From positions 78,180,931 to 78,244,930 of the forward strand of contig CM059198.1 in assembly GCA_030323885.1 (NCBI GenBank): a DNA stretch of 64,000 bases, in the 5' to 3' direction. The translations under genes and the position numbers were made by a program. The DNA is from Branchipolynoe longqiensis (taxonomy: Eukaryota > Annelida > Polychaeta > Phyllodocida > Polynoidae). Below the pieces are notes generated by a model, which searched no databases, was not told the DNA's origin, and saw only the letters and a list, made by a program, of their open reading frames with translations. Below are positions 55,059-64,000 of this stretch, piece by piece (position 1 is the first letter of the stretch; each line of letters starts with the position of its first letter).

Positions 55059-55360
55059 ATATCATGTCTGTCTCGTCATTAATTATACCAATTATCTATG
55101 TGTCTAACCAATATTAAACATACTTTACTATATTTACAGCCACTGTCATTTCTGGAATGAAGTGTATTCACTATTGCGGTTACGTCGCTGCAGGTACTTA
55201 CCTTACATGTCAGAGACTACCAGAAAAGGTCCTCCTGCACTGTGACTATCCGAGGGGTTGTTGTGTTAGCATGTTGGACTCTTGGAGATGCTTTTTTGTG
55301 ATGCCACATTGTCCCATTCGAATGCATTGACCCGCTCGATCGCCACCTGGCATACTCACG

Positions 55361-55507
55361 AAAACCATTCTGATCACCAATTGTGCCACGCCCAACCCTT
55401 CATCTATCAAAAAGGCTACACAAGCGGTAGGGTTGAGAGTGACAAGTTTGATTACCTATTGATCGATGTCATTTCTTATTTTGATTGAATAAATGCAAAT
55501 TATACCA
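55361..55507 (+). repeat. ~150-bp repeat, copy 2 (empty site)
   Basis: Continuous version of 54382-55058 without the TIR element; the junction reads CACAAGCGGTAGGGTTGAGA. It serves as a pre-insertion reference. Confidence 0.93.
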
Positions 55508-55689
55508 CTTCTGTTACTCCTTGTAAAATGTAGACTACAAGAATAGCACTACTACCGTAACAGTGAAGTATTGCCTATCTGGGATAGGGCTTTGTTATAT
55601 TTAAGATTGCATGGCAGTGCTTCCACACCTTCCACTCAAAGAAATAAATAATAAAGAGATATGTACACTGAGCCATATATTTAATCTGT

Positions 55690-56015
55690 TTTTATTTTAA
55701 AAAACAGGAGTGGACTAATCAGTAGAGCACGGGCCTTGCGGCCGGAAGGTCGGGATTTCGGTTCCAGGTCGAGGTCGAGTCAAACCAATGACTTTAAAAT
55801 TGATACTTGTCGCTTCCTAGCCTGGTGCTTGGCATTGATAGGATAGGGCAAGGACTGGTTGGGTCAGTGTCAGGATAATGTGACTGAGCGGAATATCAGG
55901 TCATGGTTTCCCAGTGGGGCAGCACTATAAATGAGCCATGAGTGCGCACTGTCAAAAGTTGGTACCCATCCCGATATGACCTTAGATGTTTCTAGGATGT
56001 AAAACAAACAAACAA
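55690..56015 (+). mobile_element. SINE-G, full length
   Basis: Head TCAGTAGAGCACGGGCC, GGCCGGAAGGTCGGG, B box variant GATTTCGGTTCC. The body has CTTGTCGCTTCCTAGCCTGG, GGATAATGTGACTGAG and GACCTTAGATGTTTCTAGGA, with a CAAA tail. The CTGGTGGCCTGGTC part is shortened. A GAGGTC duplication follows the head. Confidence 0.85.
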
Positions 56016-56164
56016 AACAAATAAGGAATTGCTTCGAAAAATATATGATTTCGAAAGGCACTTACTTACCCTATATATATATTTTGTGTGTGATGAACTC
56101 TCCCTGAATGTATTGGATGTCAGTCACAACTGACACTCAAACACATTTGATTAAATTGTGTGGA

Positions 56165-56330
56165 TTTTATAACAATTTTAAACTGCGAGCAGCATGCATA
56201 ACCTTTTTAATAAAGTAAAACAAGAAAACATTTTAGCCTTTTTGAGGACAGTTGGTCTGTACCACCTCATATAGTTTATTAAGCCAATGTTAACAATTAA
56301 TGCTTTCATCTATTTTATTTACCTTGACCA
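56165..56330. repeat. R160 interspersed repeat, copy 1
   Basis: Shares AAACAAGA, TTTAGCCTTTTTGAGG, CTGTACCACCTCATATAG, TTATTAAGCCAATGTTAA and ACCACAACATATATGA-like landmarks with 63100-63245. Confidence 0.7.
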
Positions 56331-57357
56331 CAACATATATGATTGTATTGTGAGTTTTTTTAAACTTGTGAGTGTCTATTGACATGTAATTGACTGGATA
56401 CTTTCACATTATATGTAAAGGCGATGGTTGAATAAAAAGCGAACAATTCTCACCATGATGATGGCCTATCCTGCCAACAGGGCTTAGGAAACCACCAATC
56501 AATCGATTAATCTTGTATCTATACCCAAATGGGTCCCTCTAAACTAGCAATAAGTACCTCCCAACGTCTTGTAAAATATTCTAATAAAACGCATTGGTGG
56601 GGAATACAAATGGTCGATAATGGAGTACTAAAGGTCTATTAATGTAAATGATGTATAGGGCCAGGTGCATGAATGTAATTATGTAGTTGCTGGTGATTCT
56701 TTACTTGTGGTCAATAGTCATTGTGTATTAGATACATAGTGTGAAGGAGGCACTAGTGATAGTGTGTAAGGAGCCTCAAGAGCTCTACTCACTACCCCCC
56801 CCCCCCCAACTGTTAGTCATGGATCACCACACACACACAGCAGACAGGTGCAGGCCAAGCAGCCACACTGCATGGTGGTGGTGGGTAGATCACAGTAGCC
56901 ATTGTGACCCCAGAATGTTTACTGTTCATTGGGGGAACTATAAATGCTTGTTACTGATTGGAGATAGTGGTCAGGTAGTATGCCATATCAGATCCATGTA
57001 CCACTATATAATAATAAACCTGAGGGTGCCAGCTCTCACTCTACTTTCATTCTTTATACTCTTCCTTTATCTTCTTGCCTGTATTGATTTCCTATGAACC
57101 TGCCTACACAACCCACAGATGCCAGCCGTCGACTTTACAGTCTGTAAGCAATTTGACAGTAACATCATGATAAACGGCAAGATAGGAAATAATATGGGAA
57201 GCATATATATATGTCATGGAAATGATTCCTTTAAAAGGAGATATAGGAGGTACAAAGATCCTGGCATCCTAGAGATGTATAAGTATATATATAACAAACA
57301 AGTTAGTTAACTTTAACGAGACCTCTAGAGCGCATTGATTTTTACCATCAGCTATTG
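56331..57357. other. No gene seen
   Basis: Poly-C near 56797 and a CACACACA run near 56830. Two short frames (118 and 63 codons) show no family resemblance. Confidence 0.5.
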
Positions 57358-57535
57358 GATGCTCGCATACCGTTTGATTCGCGGTGAGGGAGGAGTACCC
57401 CCCCTCTCCTCCTCCTCCTCCAACCGTCGACCAGTGGCTTACATAATACACCCCCCCAACCGGTCCCGGTGTTGCGGTTTCCACGGCATACCAGTTTGCC
57501 GGGGACACATCCATTCAAATGCATTACCAATGGAC
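57358..57535. mobile_element. Two DIRS terminal fragments, head-on
   Basis: 57358-57410 is a plus-strand left end (ATGCTCGCATACCGTTTGAT, GGGAGGAGTACCCCC). 57470-57535 is the reverse complement of the start of the 57.9 kb element (sharing GATGTGTCCC, GGCAAACTGGT and GCAACACCGG). With 57895-57960 it forms an inverted pair around ~370 bp. Confidence 0.72.
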
Positions 57536-57870
57536 GTGAGCAAATCTTCATACAGAAGAAGTGAAATATCTCTACAACCACACCACATAGAAACAAATCC
57601 CTTGGTACACATATAGAAAACATGTGTACCAACAAGATTATATTAAATTCATAAGGGTAGGCTTCTGCACTCCTATTAATTTTGAATAAAACTAATGTTT
57701 TGCACTGCGCGTACCATCAAACTCAAGGCATTATCAATGGTTGTGAGCAATCTTCATGCAGAAAATACAGAAAAAGTTAAATATCTCTAAAACCACACCA
57801 CCTAGAAACAAATCGGTTGGTACACATATAGAAAACATCTTTAACAAAAACATTATATTAAATTTATATG
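57525..57870 (+). repeat. Direct duplication of ~125 bp
   Basis: 57530-57650 and 57735-57865 share GTGAGCAAATCTTCATACAG, AAATATCTCTACAACCACAC, TAGAAACAAATC, TGGTACACATATAGAAAACA and ATTATATTAAATT with a few differences. They flank the DIRS start. Confidence 0.9.
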
Positions 57871-58132
57871 GTTAGTGATGATGGTGTTCGATTTTGATGC
57901 ATGCGCAGAAGCGATGTGTCCCTGGCAAACTGGTGTGCCGCTGAAACTGCAACACCGGCCTTATAACCCGGGCCCGCAGCAGCCTGCAACCGCTCCGCCT
58001 CCTGCCGCCTCCAGTAGCGCTCCCCTGCCATTTTTCTTTTTTGGCTTACTCTCTCCGGCTTACTCTCTATGCTCTCTACCCTGCATCACCAGCCTACCCG
58101 CCTCCAGCATCACCGGCGTACACTCATTCAGC

Positions 58133-59328
58133 ATGCCTTCTATCACTCGCGGACGAGGACGCCCTGCCGGTCGTCACCGAACCCGGAGAGCCACCAGCAC
58201 TGCCATCCCGGACTCCCCCTCCTCCGGCTCCTCGACTTCCTCCACCTTGGGACGCCATGCTGAGGCAATACGGTGGGTCGCCTCGGCGGAGACGACCATG
58301 CAGGCCACGGCACGGTCTTTCGAGCGCCTCGCCAGCTTCGTGGAGGCGATGACCCTCGCCCCCACCACGCCGCCTCCAGCTGCTGCACCCGGCCCCGCCT
58401 CCATGGCCGACGTCTCCACGGCTCTGGAACGCCTCGCCGGAAGCGTCGAGGCGATGGCACTGGCTTCTACCTGTTCTCAGCAACCTCTGGCCGACCTCGC
58501 GTCCGCAGCCATTGCACTGCCCTGGCAGGCCACCCCAGCGCCGTCGCCTCACCCAGCGGCTGCCCGCCCCATCCACTCTACCGACGACACGCCAAGCACT
58601 GGAGCCCGATGCCGCACCCGGCTGCCTACGCGACTCATCCAGCTGCCTCCTCAGCACCTCTCTGGCACACCGCTGGTGACCACACCCCGCCCCCCACCGC
58701 GGAAGCCGTCCGGGAGATACTCAAGTCCGCCGAGGTGCAGAACACTGGACGCCGGAAAGGTATTCCGGCCAACTATATATTCACCCACCACTTGATCGAG
58801 AGGGGTCCGGAGCGGAAGGCAGTGAAGAAAGGGGAAGCGACCATGGAGGAATACAACCTCACCATCCGCATGGTCGAGGCTCACCCCTCCTTCCCCTCAG
58901 ACGCCATCCCGGGCTTAACCCACCACACCCTGACCGTCCTCAGGGACTGCATTACCCATCCCTGGCCTACTGTCCGGAGGTACTCCGAAATGGTATTCAC
59001 ATGGATCGCAGACGGTAGGCTCCCTGATGGATGGCACGACCCCACAACCATAAATTCTGTACAGCTGGAGGTGATCACCCTCCCCGGTGTGGCAGCCTCC
59101 ACCTCATCCCGAACCGCCCCCTCCCGGGCCGCCGACGCCACCGACCCAAAGACGGAGCCACGCTCCTCCCAGGCAGACGGCTGCACCCCCTACACCCGCG
59201 AGGCCTACGGTGTGCCCTGCGTCGCCTGGAACCGCGACCCCTCCTGGTGTGACTTCGCGCCTGCCGGTGAAGCCCATGGGGAGCAGCGAGTCCGGAGGCG
59301 GCACGCCTCCGCATATGTGCTAACGTGA
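58133..59328 (+). pseudogene. Gag-like ORF of the DIRS-like element
   Basis: The start MPSITRGRGRPAGRH at 58133 mirrors the Arg/Gly-rich start of the 51 kb copy. Two related helical repeats follow (SFERLASFVEAMTLA and ALERLAGSVEAMALA). After a frame change near 58720 the conserved domain reads GRRKGIPANYIF, LIERGPERKAVKKGEAT, IPGLTHHTLTVLRDC and TVRRYSEMVFTWIADGRLP. The end has a Cys-poor knuckle-like region (VPCVAWNRDPSWCDFAPAG, then HGEQRVRRRHAS), reminiscent of the C-terminal knuckle of DIRS gag but incomplete. It probably packaged the RNA. The frame break before the conserved block inactivates this copy. Confidence 0.75.
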
Positions 59329-60391
59329 GGCGCATCCTTACAACGCACAGTGAGGCGGTGTGCTTCACAAAACACACCCATGAGCATGGCCCCTCGGCGG
59401 ATTATTAGTCCGCCGACAGCGGAACACTCTCCCGGACGTACGCAGCCAGGCGGCCCCTCGAGACCGCAGCACCGTCCCTCTAGCGGTGGGCCATTGCCGG
59501 CCCCATACCACTGCCTCCCCTCAGGGGGCGCCTTCAGACTCACATGCCGCTTTACACCGGCCGCGCACCCTGTGATGTCATCAGAGACATCACAACACAC
59601 CCTCACAACGGCCGTGCCCACGGTGACGTCATCACAGATGTCACAACCCACCCCACCACCCCCGTCGTCACCCCTGTCACCCCAGATGCCACCAGTCAAC
59701 CGCCGGAAGTCGCGGTTACCCCACTGGAAGTCGCCGCCCCCCCTGACGCCGCCGAGCCCTCAGATGCGAGGCCCTGCACCACCCCCCGCGGCACACCCGC
59801 TCAGGCCCCCACACCCCCAACTCGTCAGATCTCGCCGCCTCGCCCGACCGTCAGCTGCGGATTATGCAAGAGCCTGGAGACACTGGAGTCTCCGCCCCCC
59901 GCCGCAGTCCATGTGCTCCTCACCCCCCGCCCTCTCACCACCCCCCTAACCACCCCCTCATCACCACCGACCCACCACTTCTCACCCCGCCCATCTCACT
60001 CCCCCCCAACCGCCCCCAGCCCTCGCCGCCCGGATCGCTCCCGCGCCCGCCGCACCCACCGCGGCCCGTCGGCTGGCGACACCGCGTACATCCACCACCT
60101 CCCCCGGCTTCCGACCCCCCACTCACCCCCGCCCCTCCCCCTCCCCCCTCCCCTACCTCTTCATCCCTTCCAGGGTCCCGGCCACCGCCGCCGAGTTTGC
60201 GCCCCCCCTCTGCCCCTCACCGGGCCTCCCCTCCCCCCCCCCCCCTGCTCCCATCCCCGCCCCCTCCCGCCCTCACCTCGGCGACCTGGGTGAGCCCGTC
60301 GCCAACATCGTGGATCCGGCCCCTTCCACATCCCCCCTTCATACCGTGGGCCCAGGTCTCCCCGATGATGACCTGCCCCAAGTCCAACCCT
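59329..60391 (+). other. Proline-rich low-complexity part of the DIRS-like element
   Basis: C-rich sequence open in all three frames for long stretches (Pro/Ser/Thr/His-rich). Frames switch repeatedly. It links the gag-like and RT blocks; it may once have been the N-terminal extension of Pol. The upper part contains GTGATGTCATCAGAGACATC-type duplications (59570-59650). Confidence 0.65.
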
Positions 60392-61070
60392 TGCAAGAGG
60401 TGGGTCATCATTGACCTCTCTTACCCCCCTGGAGGCAGCGTCAACGCCGGCATCCCCCTGTCGGGAGAACCTGGGGAAGCCTTATTCCTACAGGCTTCCC
60501 TGCATCACTGACGTGGGCCGCCGCATCCTCCAGGAGGGGGGCAGGGCCTACACCTGGATGGCCGACATCTCCCGGGCCTACAGCCAGCTCCGGGCTGACA
60601 CCCTCTCCTGCCCTCTCTATGGCATCTCCCTGGATGGCACGACCTACGTCGACCTCGCTCTCCCCTTCGGCTGCCGCTCCTTGGGCGCTGCCTGCGTTCG
60701 GGTCACCGCGGCCGTCGCCTGGATCCTCTGGTGCGAGGGCTTCCATGGCCTCATCTACGCCCTTGGGCTGGAGGTCGCCGCCGGAAAGTGCCACCCTCTG
60801 GCGGTCCACCTCTCCTGGCTCGGATTCGCCCTGGACAGGGAGGCGATGACGATCAAGATCGCACCCAACAAGGTCGAGGATCTCGTCGCCTACTGCGAGG
60901 CCCGGATCGCCCACCCCACCCTCGGGCGTCATGAGCTCCAGAGCGTCGTTGGGCGGCTCAACAATGTTGGCAGCTGCCATCACCCTCGGGGAAGAGGCCG
61001 TCCGCGACATGAGGTGGTTCGCGCTGTATGGGCACACCTCGAATGGCCTCCACCTCCTTCGCGCACCTGA
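60392..61070 (+). pseudogene. DIRS-type reverse transcriptase remnant
   Basis: Starts KRWVIIDLSYPPGGSVN at 60392, the typical N-terminal RT block of DIRS elements (IDLS..GxSVNxGI). After a frame change near 60460 it continues RRILQEGGRAYTWMADISRAYSQLRAD (the palm Asp is in WMADISRAY), then PLYGISLDGTTYVDLALPFG. The expected Y-x-DD block is deleted: LIYA joins directly to LGLEVAAGKCHPLA, removing several dozen residues of the active site. LSWLGFALDREAMTIKIAP and HELQSVVGRLN follow, as in the connection region. Inactive without the catalytic aspartates. Confidence 0.83.
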
Positions 61071-61104
61071 GGTCTGCCGTCTGGTCATATAGTTTGAATC
61101 CTGC

Positions 61105-61552
61105 CCCACCACCGGCGGGGCCTACTCCCCGACGGGCTGCTATGCCCGAGGGTACTCCAGGGAGTTCCAGGCGCGCTTCCCCATGATCCATGAGCTGGAG
61201 GCCATGAACCTTGTCATGGCCCTCTGGACCCTTCTGCCAGACGATGTGCCGGGGGCCACTGTGGTCGTCAACACCGACAACATGGCCTCCGCTGCCTCCC
61301 TGGAGTCCTGGCGCATCCGAGACGCGACCCTCGGGACGTGCGCCTACGAGCTCTTGCTCATGGTGGCCTAGGGCTCCTTCACCATATCAGTCGTTCACAA
61401 GCCCGGGGCCGACCTCATCCTTGCCGACGCCCTGAGCCGCGCACACCTCGCTGGAGCCTGGGCCGAGATCGCCCGGACAGAGGTCGCTCGCCTCGGGCTC
61501 TCCTACCTCACACCCTGCCATGATGATTTCCCCCACCATCCGGGCCTCTGAT
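61105..61552 (+). pseudogene. RNase H-like domain remnant
   Basis: ELEAMNLVMALWTLLPDD, VVVNTDNMASAASLESWR and CAYELLLMVA, then an in-frame TAG at 61369-61371, then SVVHKPGADLILADALSRAHL. The order E...TDN...HKPGxxxxADxLSR is the RNase H pattern that follows RT in DIRS and LTR retroelements. One nonsense mutation and frame shifts flank it. Confidence 0.8.
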
Positions 61553-61607
61553 TGCAGGATACACTGCACTGGAGGTCCGTTCGGTCGACGGCCTCTGCCT
61601 CGCCTCC

Positions 61608-62350
61608 GTGGTTCCCTTGACTTGGAGGAACCGCAGCCGCCAAGCAGAGGTCTACGTCAAGTTTGTGGTGGCTCTTGACCTTGACCCCCTTGCGTCCTCC
61701 GTCTTCGACGTCGCCACCTATGCCGCCTCCCTCTATGCCAGCGTCATGGCGCCCGCTTCAGGCCGGGACGCTCTCTCTGGCATGCGCTCCTGGGTCGAGG
61801 TTGCTGGCAGCGACACCTCTGGTTTCGGCCTCGCACGAGAGGTGTGTCGAGGTGGTGAGCCGATTTCAGCGCACGTCCTGTGCCCCGCCCCTCCGCTCAC
61901 GCCTGAGCACCTCGCGGCCGTTGCCGCCTACCTGGCTGCTGCCGGCGCGTCGGCACTTGTACCTCGGGCCACCTTCCTCCTCGGGTACTATGGCATGCTG
62001 AGGCAGTCCAGCCTCCTATCCCCCAGCCCCGAGGGGTGTGGCGGCCCGCACACCATCACCCACGCTGATGTCGCGACCGCACCTGGTGGCCTCCGCGTGA
62101 CCCACCGGAGCTCCAAGACCATCACGGGCTCCTCCAGAACATCCATTGCCCTGTTCATCCCGGCCTCCGGGTCGCCCTCGTCCCAGCCACGCTGGCTGAC
62201 CCGGTTTTCATCATGCCCTCGGGTCGGCTGCTGGACCCTCAGACCCTCACAGCCGTCCTCCGCAGTGCCCTCTGGGCCGTCTCTGTGTCGGCCCGGAGAC
62301 TTTCACCCTCCACAGCCTCCTGCTGGGCACTGCCCTGGACCGCGGGCGTG
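61608..62350 (+). pseudogene. Tyrosine recombinase remnant of the DIRS-like element
   Basis: SRQAEVYVKFVVALDLDPL (N-terminal SAM-like part), LTPEHLAAVAAYLAAAGAS, then LLGYYGMLRQSSLLSP with the first catalytic Arg. After a frame change near 62200: MPSGRLLDPQTLTAVLRSAL; another change gives FTLHSLLLG. The expected His-x-x-Arg motif reads HSLL, so the second catalytic Arg is lost, and the downstream Tyr region is replaced by a CCCTCGCG repeat. It would have integrated circular DNA; this copy is inactive. Confidence 0.8.
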
Positions 62351-62369
62351 GTACATGCCTACCTTCCGC

Positions 62370-62500
62370 ACCTGGCCCCCTCTGCCACCCCTCGCCCCCT
62401 CTGCCGCCCCTCGCGCCCTCTGCCGCCCCTCGCGCCCTTTGCCGCACCTCGCCCCCTCTGCCGCCCCTCGCGCCCTCTGCCGCCCCTCGCGCCCTCTCCT
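62370..62500. repeat. ~19-bp CCCTCTGCCGCCCCTCGCG repeat
   Basis: About seven imperfect units in the 3' part of the DIRS-like element, replacing the end of the recombinase. Frames through it read Ala/Pro/Arg/Leu repeats. Confidence 0.85.
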
Positions 62501-62615
62501 CCATTTTGGTGGAGGGCTCTTTGGGGCCCCTTCCTCCGCAGTGACACTCTTGACCTTAAACTCTCAATTGCTCTGTTTATTCCTTATTGTCCTTATTACT
62601 TATGCTTTATCATTG

Positions 62616-63078
62616 TACAAACATCCATAACATCATTGTAACAACCATACATAGCATCATTTTAATAACCATCCATAGCATCATTTAAACAACCATCCAT
62701 AGCATCATTTTAACAAACATCCATAGCATCATTTAACAACCATCCATAGCATCATTTTAACAACCATACATAACATAATTTTATAACAACCATCCATAAC
62801 ATCATGTTAACAACCATCCATAACATCATTTAACAACCATCCATAACATCATTTTAACAACCATCCATAACATTATTTTAACAACCATCCATAACATCAT
62901 TTTAACAACCATCCATAACATCATTTAACAACCATCCATAGCATCATTTCAACAACCATCCATAACATCATTTTAACAACCATCCATAACATCATTTTAA
63001 CAACCATCCATAACATTATTTTAACAACCATCCATAACATCATTTTAACACCCATCCATAACATCATTTTAACAACCA
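62616..63078. repeat. ~24-bp minisatellite, ~19 units
   Basis: Units AACAACCATCCATAACATCA plus TTTT, with ATAGCATC and TTTAA variants, immediately after the DIRS-like element. Confidence 0.96.
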
Positions 63079-63099
63079 CGACACGGATCATCTGTTAAC

Positions 63100-63245
63100 C
63101 AATGTAAAACAAGACAAAAATGTTAACCTTTTTCAGAACCTCAAGACTGTTCCACCTCATCTAGCTTATTAAAGAAATGTTAAACAGCTTATGAAGAATG
63201 ATCTGACAAATTTAGTTGTCACCGACCATAACGTGTATGACTGCG
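63100..63245. repeat. R160 interspersed repeat, copy 2
   Basis: Partner of 56165-56330: AAACAAGACAAAAATGTTAA, CCTTTTTCAGAACC, TGTTCCACCTCATCTAGC, TTATTAAAGAAATGTTAA and ACCATAACGTGTATGACTG. Confidence 0.7.
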
Positions 63246-63461
63246 AGCCTTTCACTTCATAAGTGTATTTTGACACACAATTGATTGCATTCTTTTACAT
63301 TCCATACGTTGGCCATACATTGGCCATACGCTATGTATACTGCAAGTATACGTCAAACTTTGCCCCCCGCACCGAAAAGTTTGCCGCATCTGGACGTGAA
63401 AAAGTGATTTTATGCATTCGCCACACCCTGGCGAGATGCGTTGTAATAATGTGACAGACCC

Positions 63462-63582
63462 TTTAGGAAGTGACAAGTATCAATTTTATAAGTCATTGGT
63501 TTGACTCGACCAGGAACCAAACTCCCGATCTCCCGCACGCGAGGCTCACGCTCTACCGATTCGCTCACGGAGCCCGGAGAAG
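63462..63582 (-). mobile_element. SINE-G head (minus strand)
   Basis: Minus strand: GCTCCGTGAGCGAATCGGTA (A-box region), GAGCCTCGCGTGCGGGAGAT, GGGAGTTTGGTTCCTGGTCG (B-box region), AGTCAAACCAATGACTTATA, AAATTGATACTTGTCACTTC. It is truncated after ~120 bp and has the clearest tRNA-like head of the family. Confidence 0.82.
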
Positions 63583-63707
63583 CGGTAGAAGAATGGTTTC
63601 CCATAAAAGACCACATACTTGAGACAGCATGAGAAAGTAAGTGGAAAGTCAATGGAGACCTGATCGATAACAGGTCTAGACACAAACGTGGGTATGTAGG
63701 CACCAGA

Positions 63708-64000
63708 ACAGCTGCCTGAGTGTGATGTGTATGTAGAGATCACAACAGCTGCCTGAGTGTGATGTGTATGTAGAGATCACAACAGCTGCCTGAGTGTGAT
63801 GCGTATGTTGAGATCACACCAGCTGCCTGAGTGTGATGTGTATGTAGAGATCACAACAGCTGCCTGAGTGTGATATGTATGTAGAGATCACAACAGCTGC
63901 CTGAGTGTGATGTGTATGTAGAGATCACAACAGCTGCCTGAGTGTGATGTGTATGTATAGATCACAACAGCTGCCTGAGTGTGATGCATATGTAGAGATC
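63708..64000. repeat. 37-bp minisatellite running off the window
   Basis: ACAGCTGCCTGAGTGTGATG then TGTATGTAGAGATCACA, at least 7.9 near-identical units, continuing past 64000. Confidence 0.97.

Larger units (their letters stand above)
57893..62600 (+). mobile_element. DIRS-like tyrosine-recombinase retrotransposon, degenerate
   Basis: Order is gag-like ORF, proline-rich segment, reverse transcriptase, RNase H, tyrosine recombinase, then the 3' motif GGTGGAGGGCTCTTTGGGGC near 62508. This order, the absence of an integrase core, and the inverted termini in relatives at 20.2 and 49.9 kb identify the DIRS group. Every coding block carries at least one frameshift, stop or deletion, so the copy is dead. 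GC content is far higher than in neighbouring DNA. Confidence 0.85.

Noticed and set aside
57119..57310. 63-codon plus-strand frame after a possible splice acceptor
   Set aside because: Looks protein-like in composition but no family, splice partner or conservation could be shown.
59935..60126. Gly-rich minus-strand frames at 58124-60411
   Set aside because: Antisense to the C-rich DIRS-like sequence; no motif of their own.

Overview
This window looks like non-coding, repeat-saturated nuclear DNA of a multicellular eukaryote, most likely a marine invertebrate animal. That is an inference from its repeat content: an L2/CR1-like LINE, DIRS-type tyrosine-recombinase retroelements with inverted termini, tRNA-derived SINEs with CAAA-rich tails, small TIR elements and many minisatellites. 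No bacterial gene organisation, no host exon chain and no functional tRNA or rRNA gene could be supported. Nearly every long open frame lies in a transposon or is a by-product of a tandem array. I cannot name the species.

Layout. 1-302 is C-rich sequence ending in a 500-N gap (303-802). 803-1449 and 10859-11471 are two copies of a ~0.6 kb direct repeat. Between them is an AT-rich desert with local duplications (2.2-3.2 kb), a 60-bp tandem array (6.2-6.7 kb) and a diverged module array (7.8-9.5 kb). 12-18 kb holds an inverted-repeat element, a 286-bp tandem duplication, SINEs, a 39-bp minisatellite split by a SINE, and a 9-bp microsatellite. 18-25 kb holds a perfect 69-bp inverted repeat, a short DIRS derivative, a 7-bp-based array, a 43-bp satellite and a small TIR element. 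26.3-28.6 kb is a ~59-bp minisatellite. 28.9-36.4 kb is mostly SINEs, a ~270-bp interspersed repeat and LINE fragments.

36.7-43.2 kb is the main coding unit: a minus-strand LINE inserted in a CTACCCTCTA-type array. Its second ORF (endonuclease plus reverse transcriptase) is nearly intact, with one frameshift at 39.53-39.58 kb. Its first ORF carries coiled-coil and RRM-like regions and ends in a NADAR/YbiA-like domain, a family known for acting on ADP-ribose-related N-glycosidic bonds. This is the most interesting object in the window.

44.3-45.0 kb is a GTCCGGG-rich region and 47.0-48.1 kb a 22-bp array. 49.9-51.4 kb is a minus-strand DIRS derivative with a gag-like remnant. 53.4-54.0 kb is a 15-bp array with a strand flip. 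54.45-54.99 kb is a 541-bp TIR element whose empty site is preserved at 55.4 kb. 57.9-62.6 kb is a larger but broken DIRS-like element with gag-like, RT, RNase H and tyrosine-recombinase remnants. The window ends in 24-bp and 37-bp arrays. Insertions nested inside arrays and inside other repeats give a relative chronology of the families.
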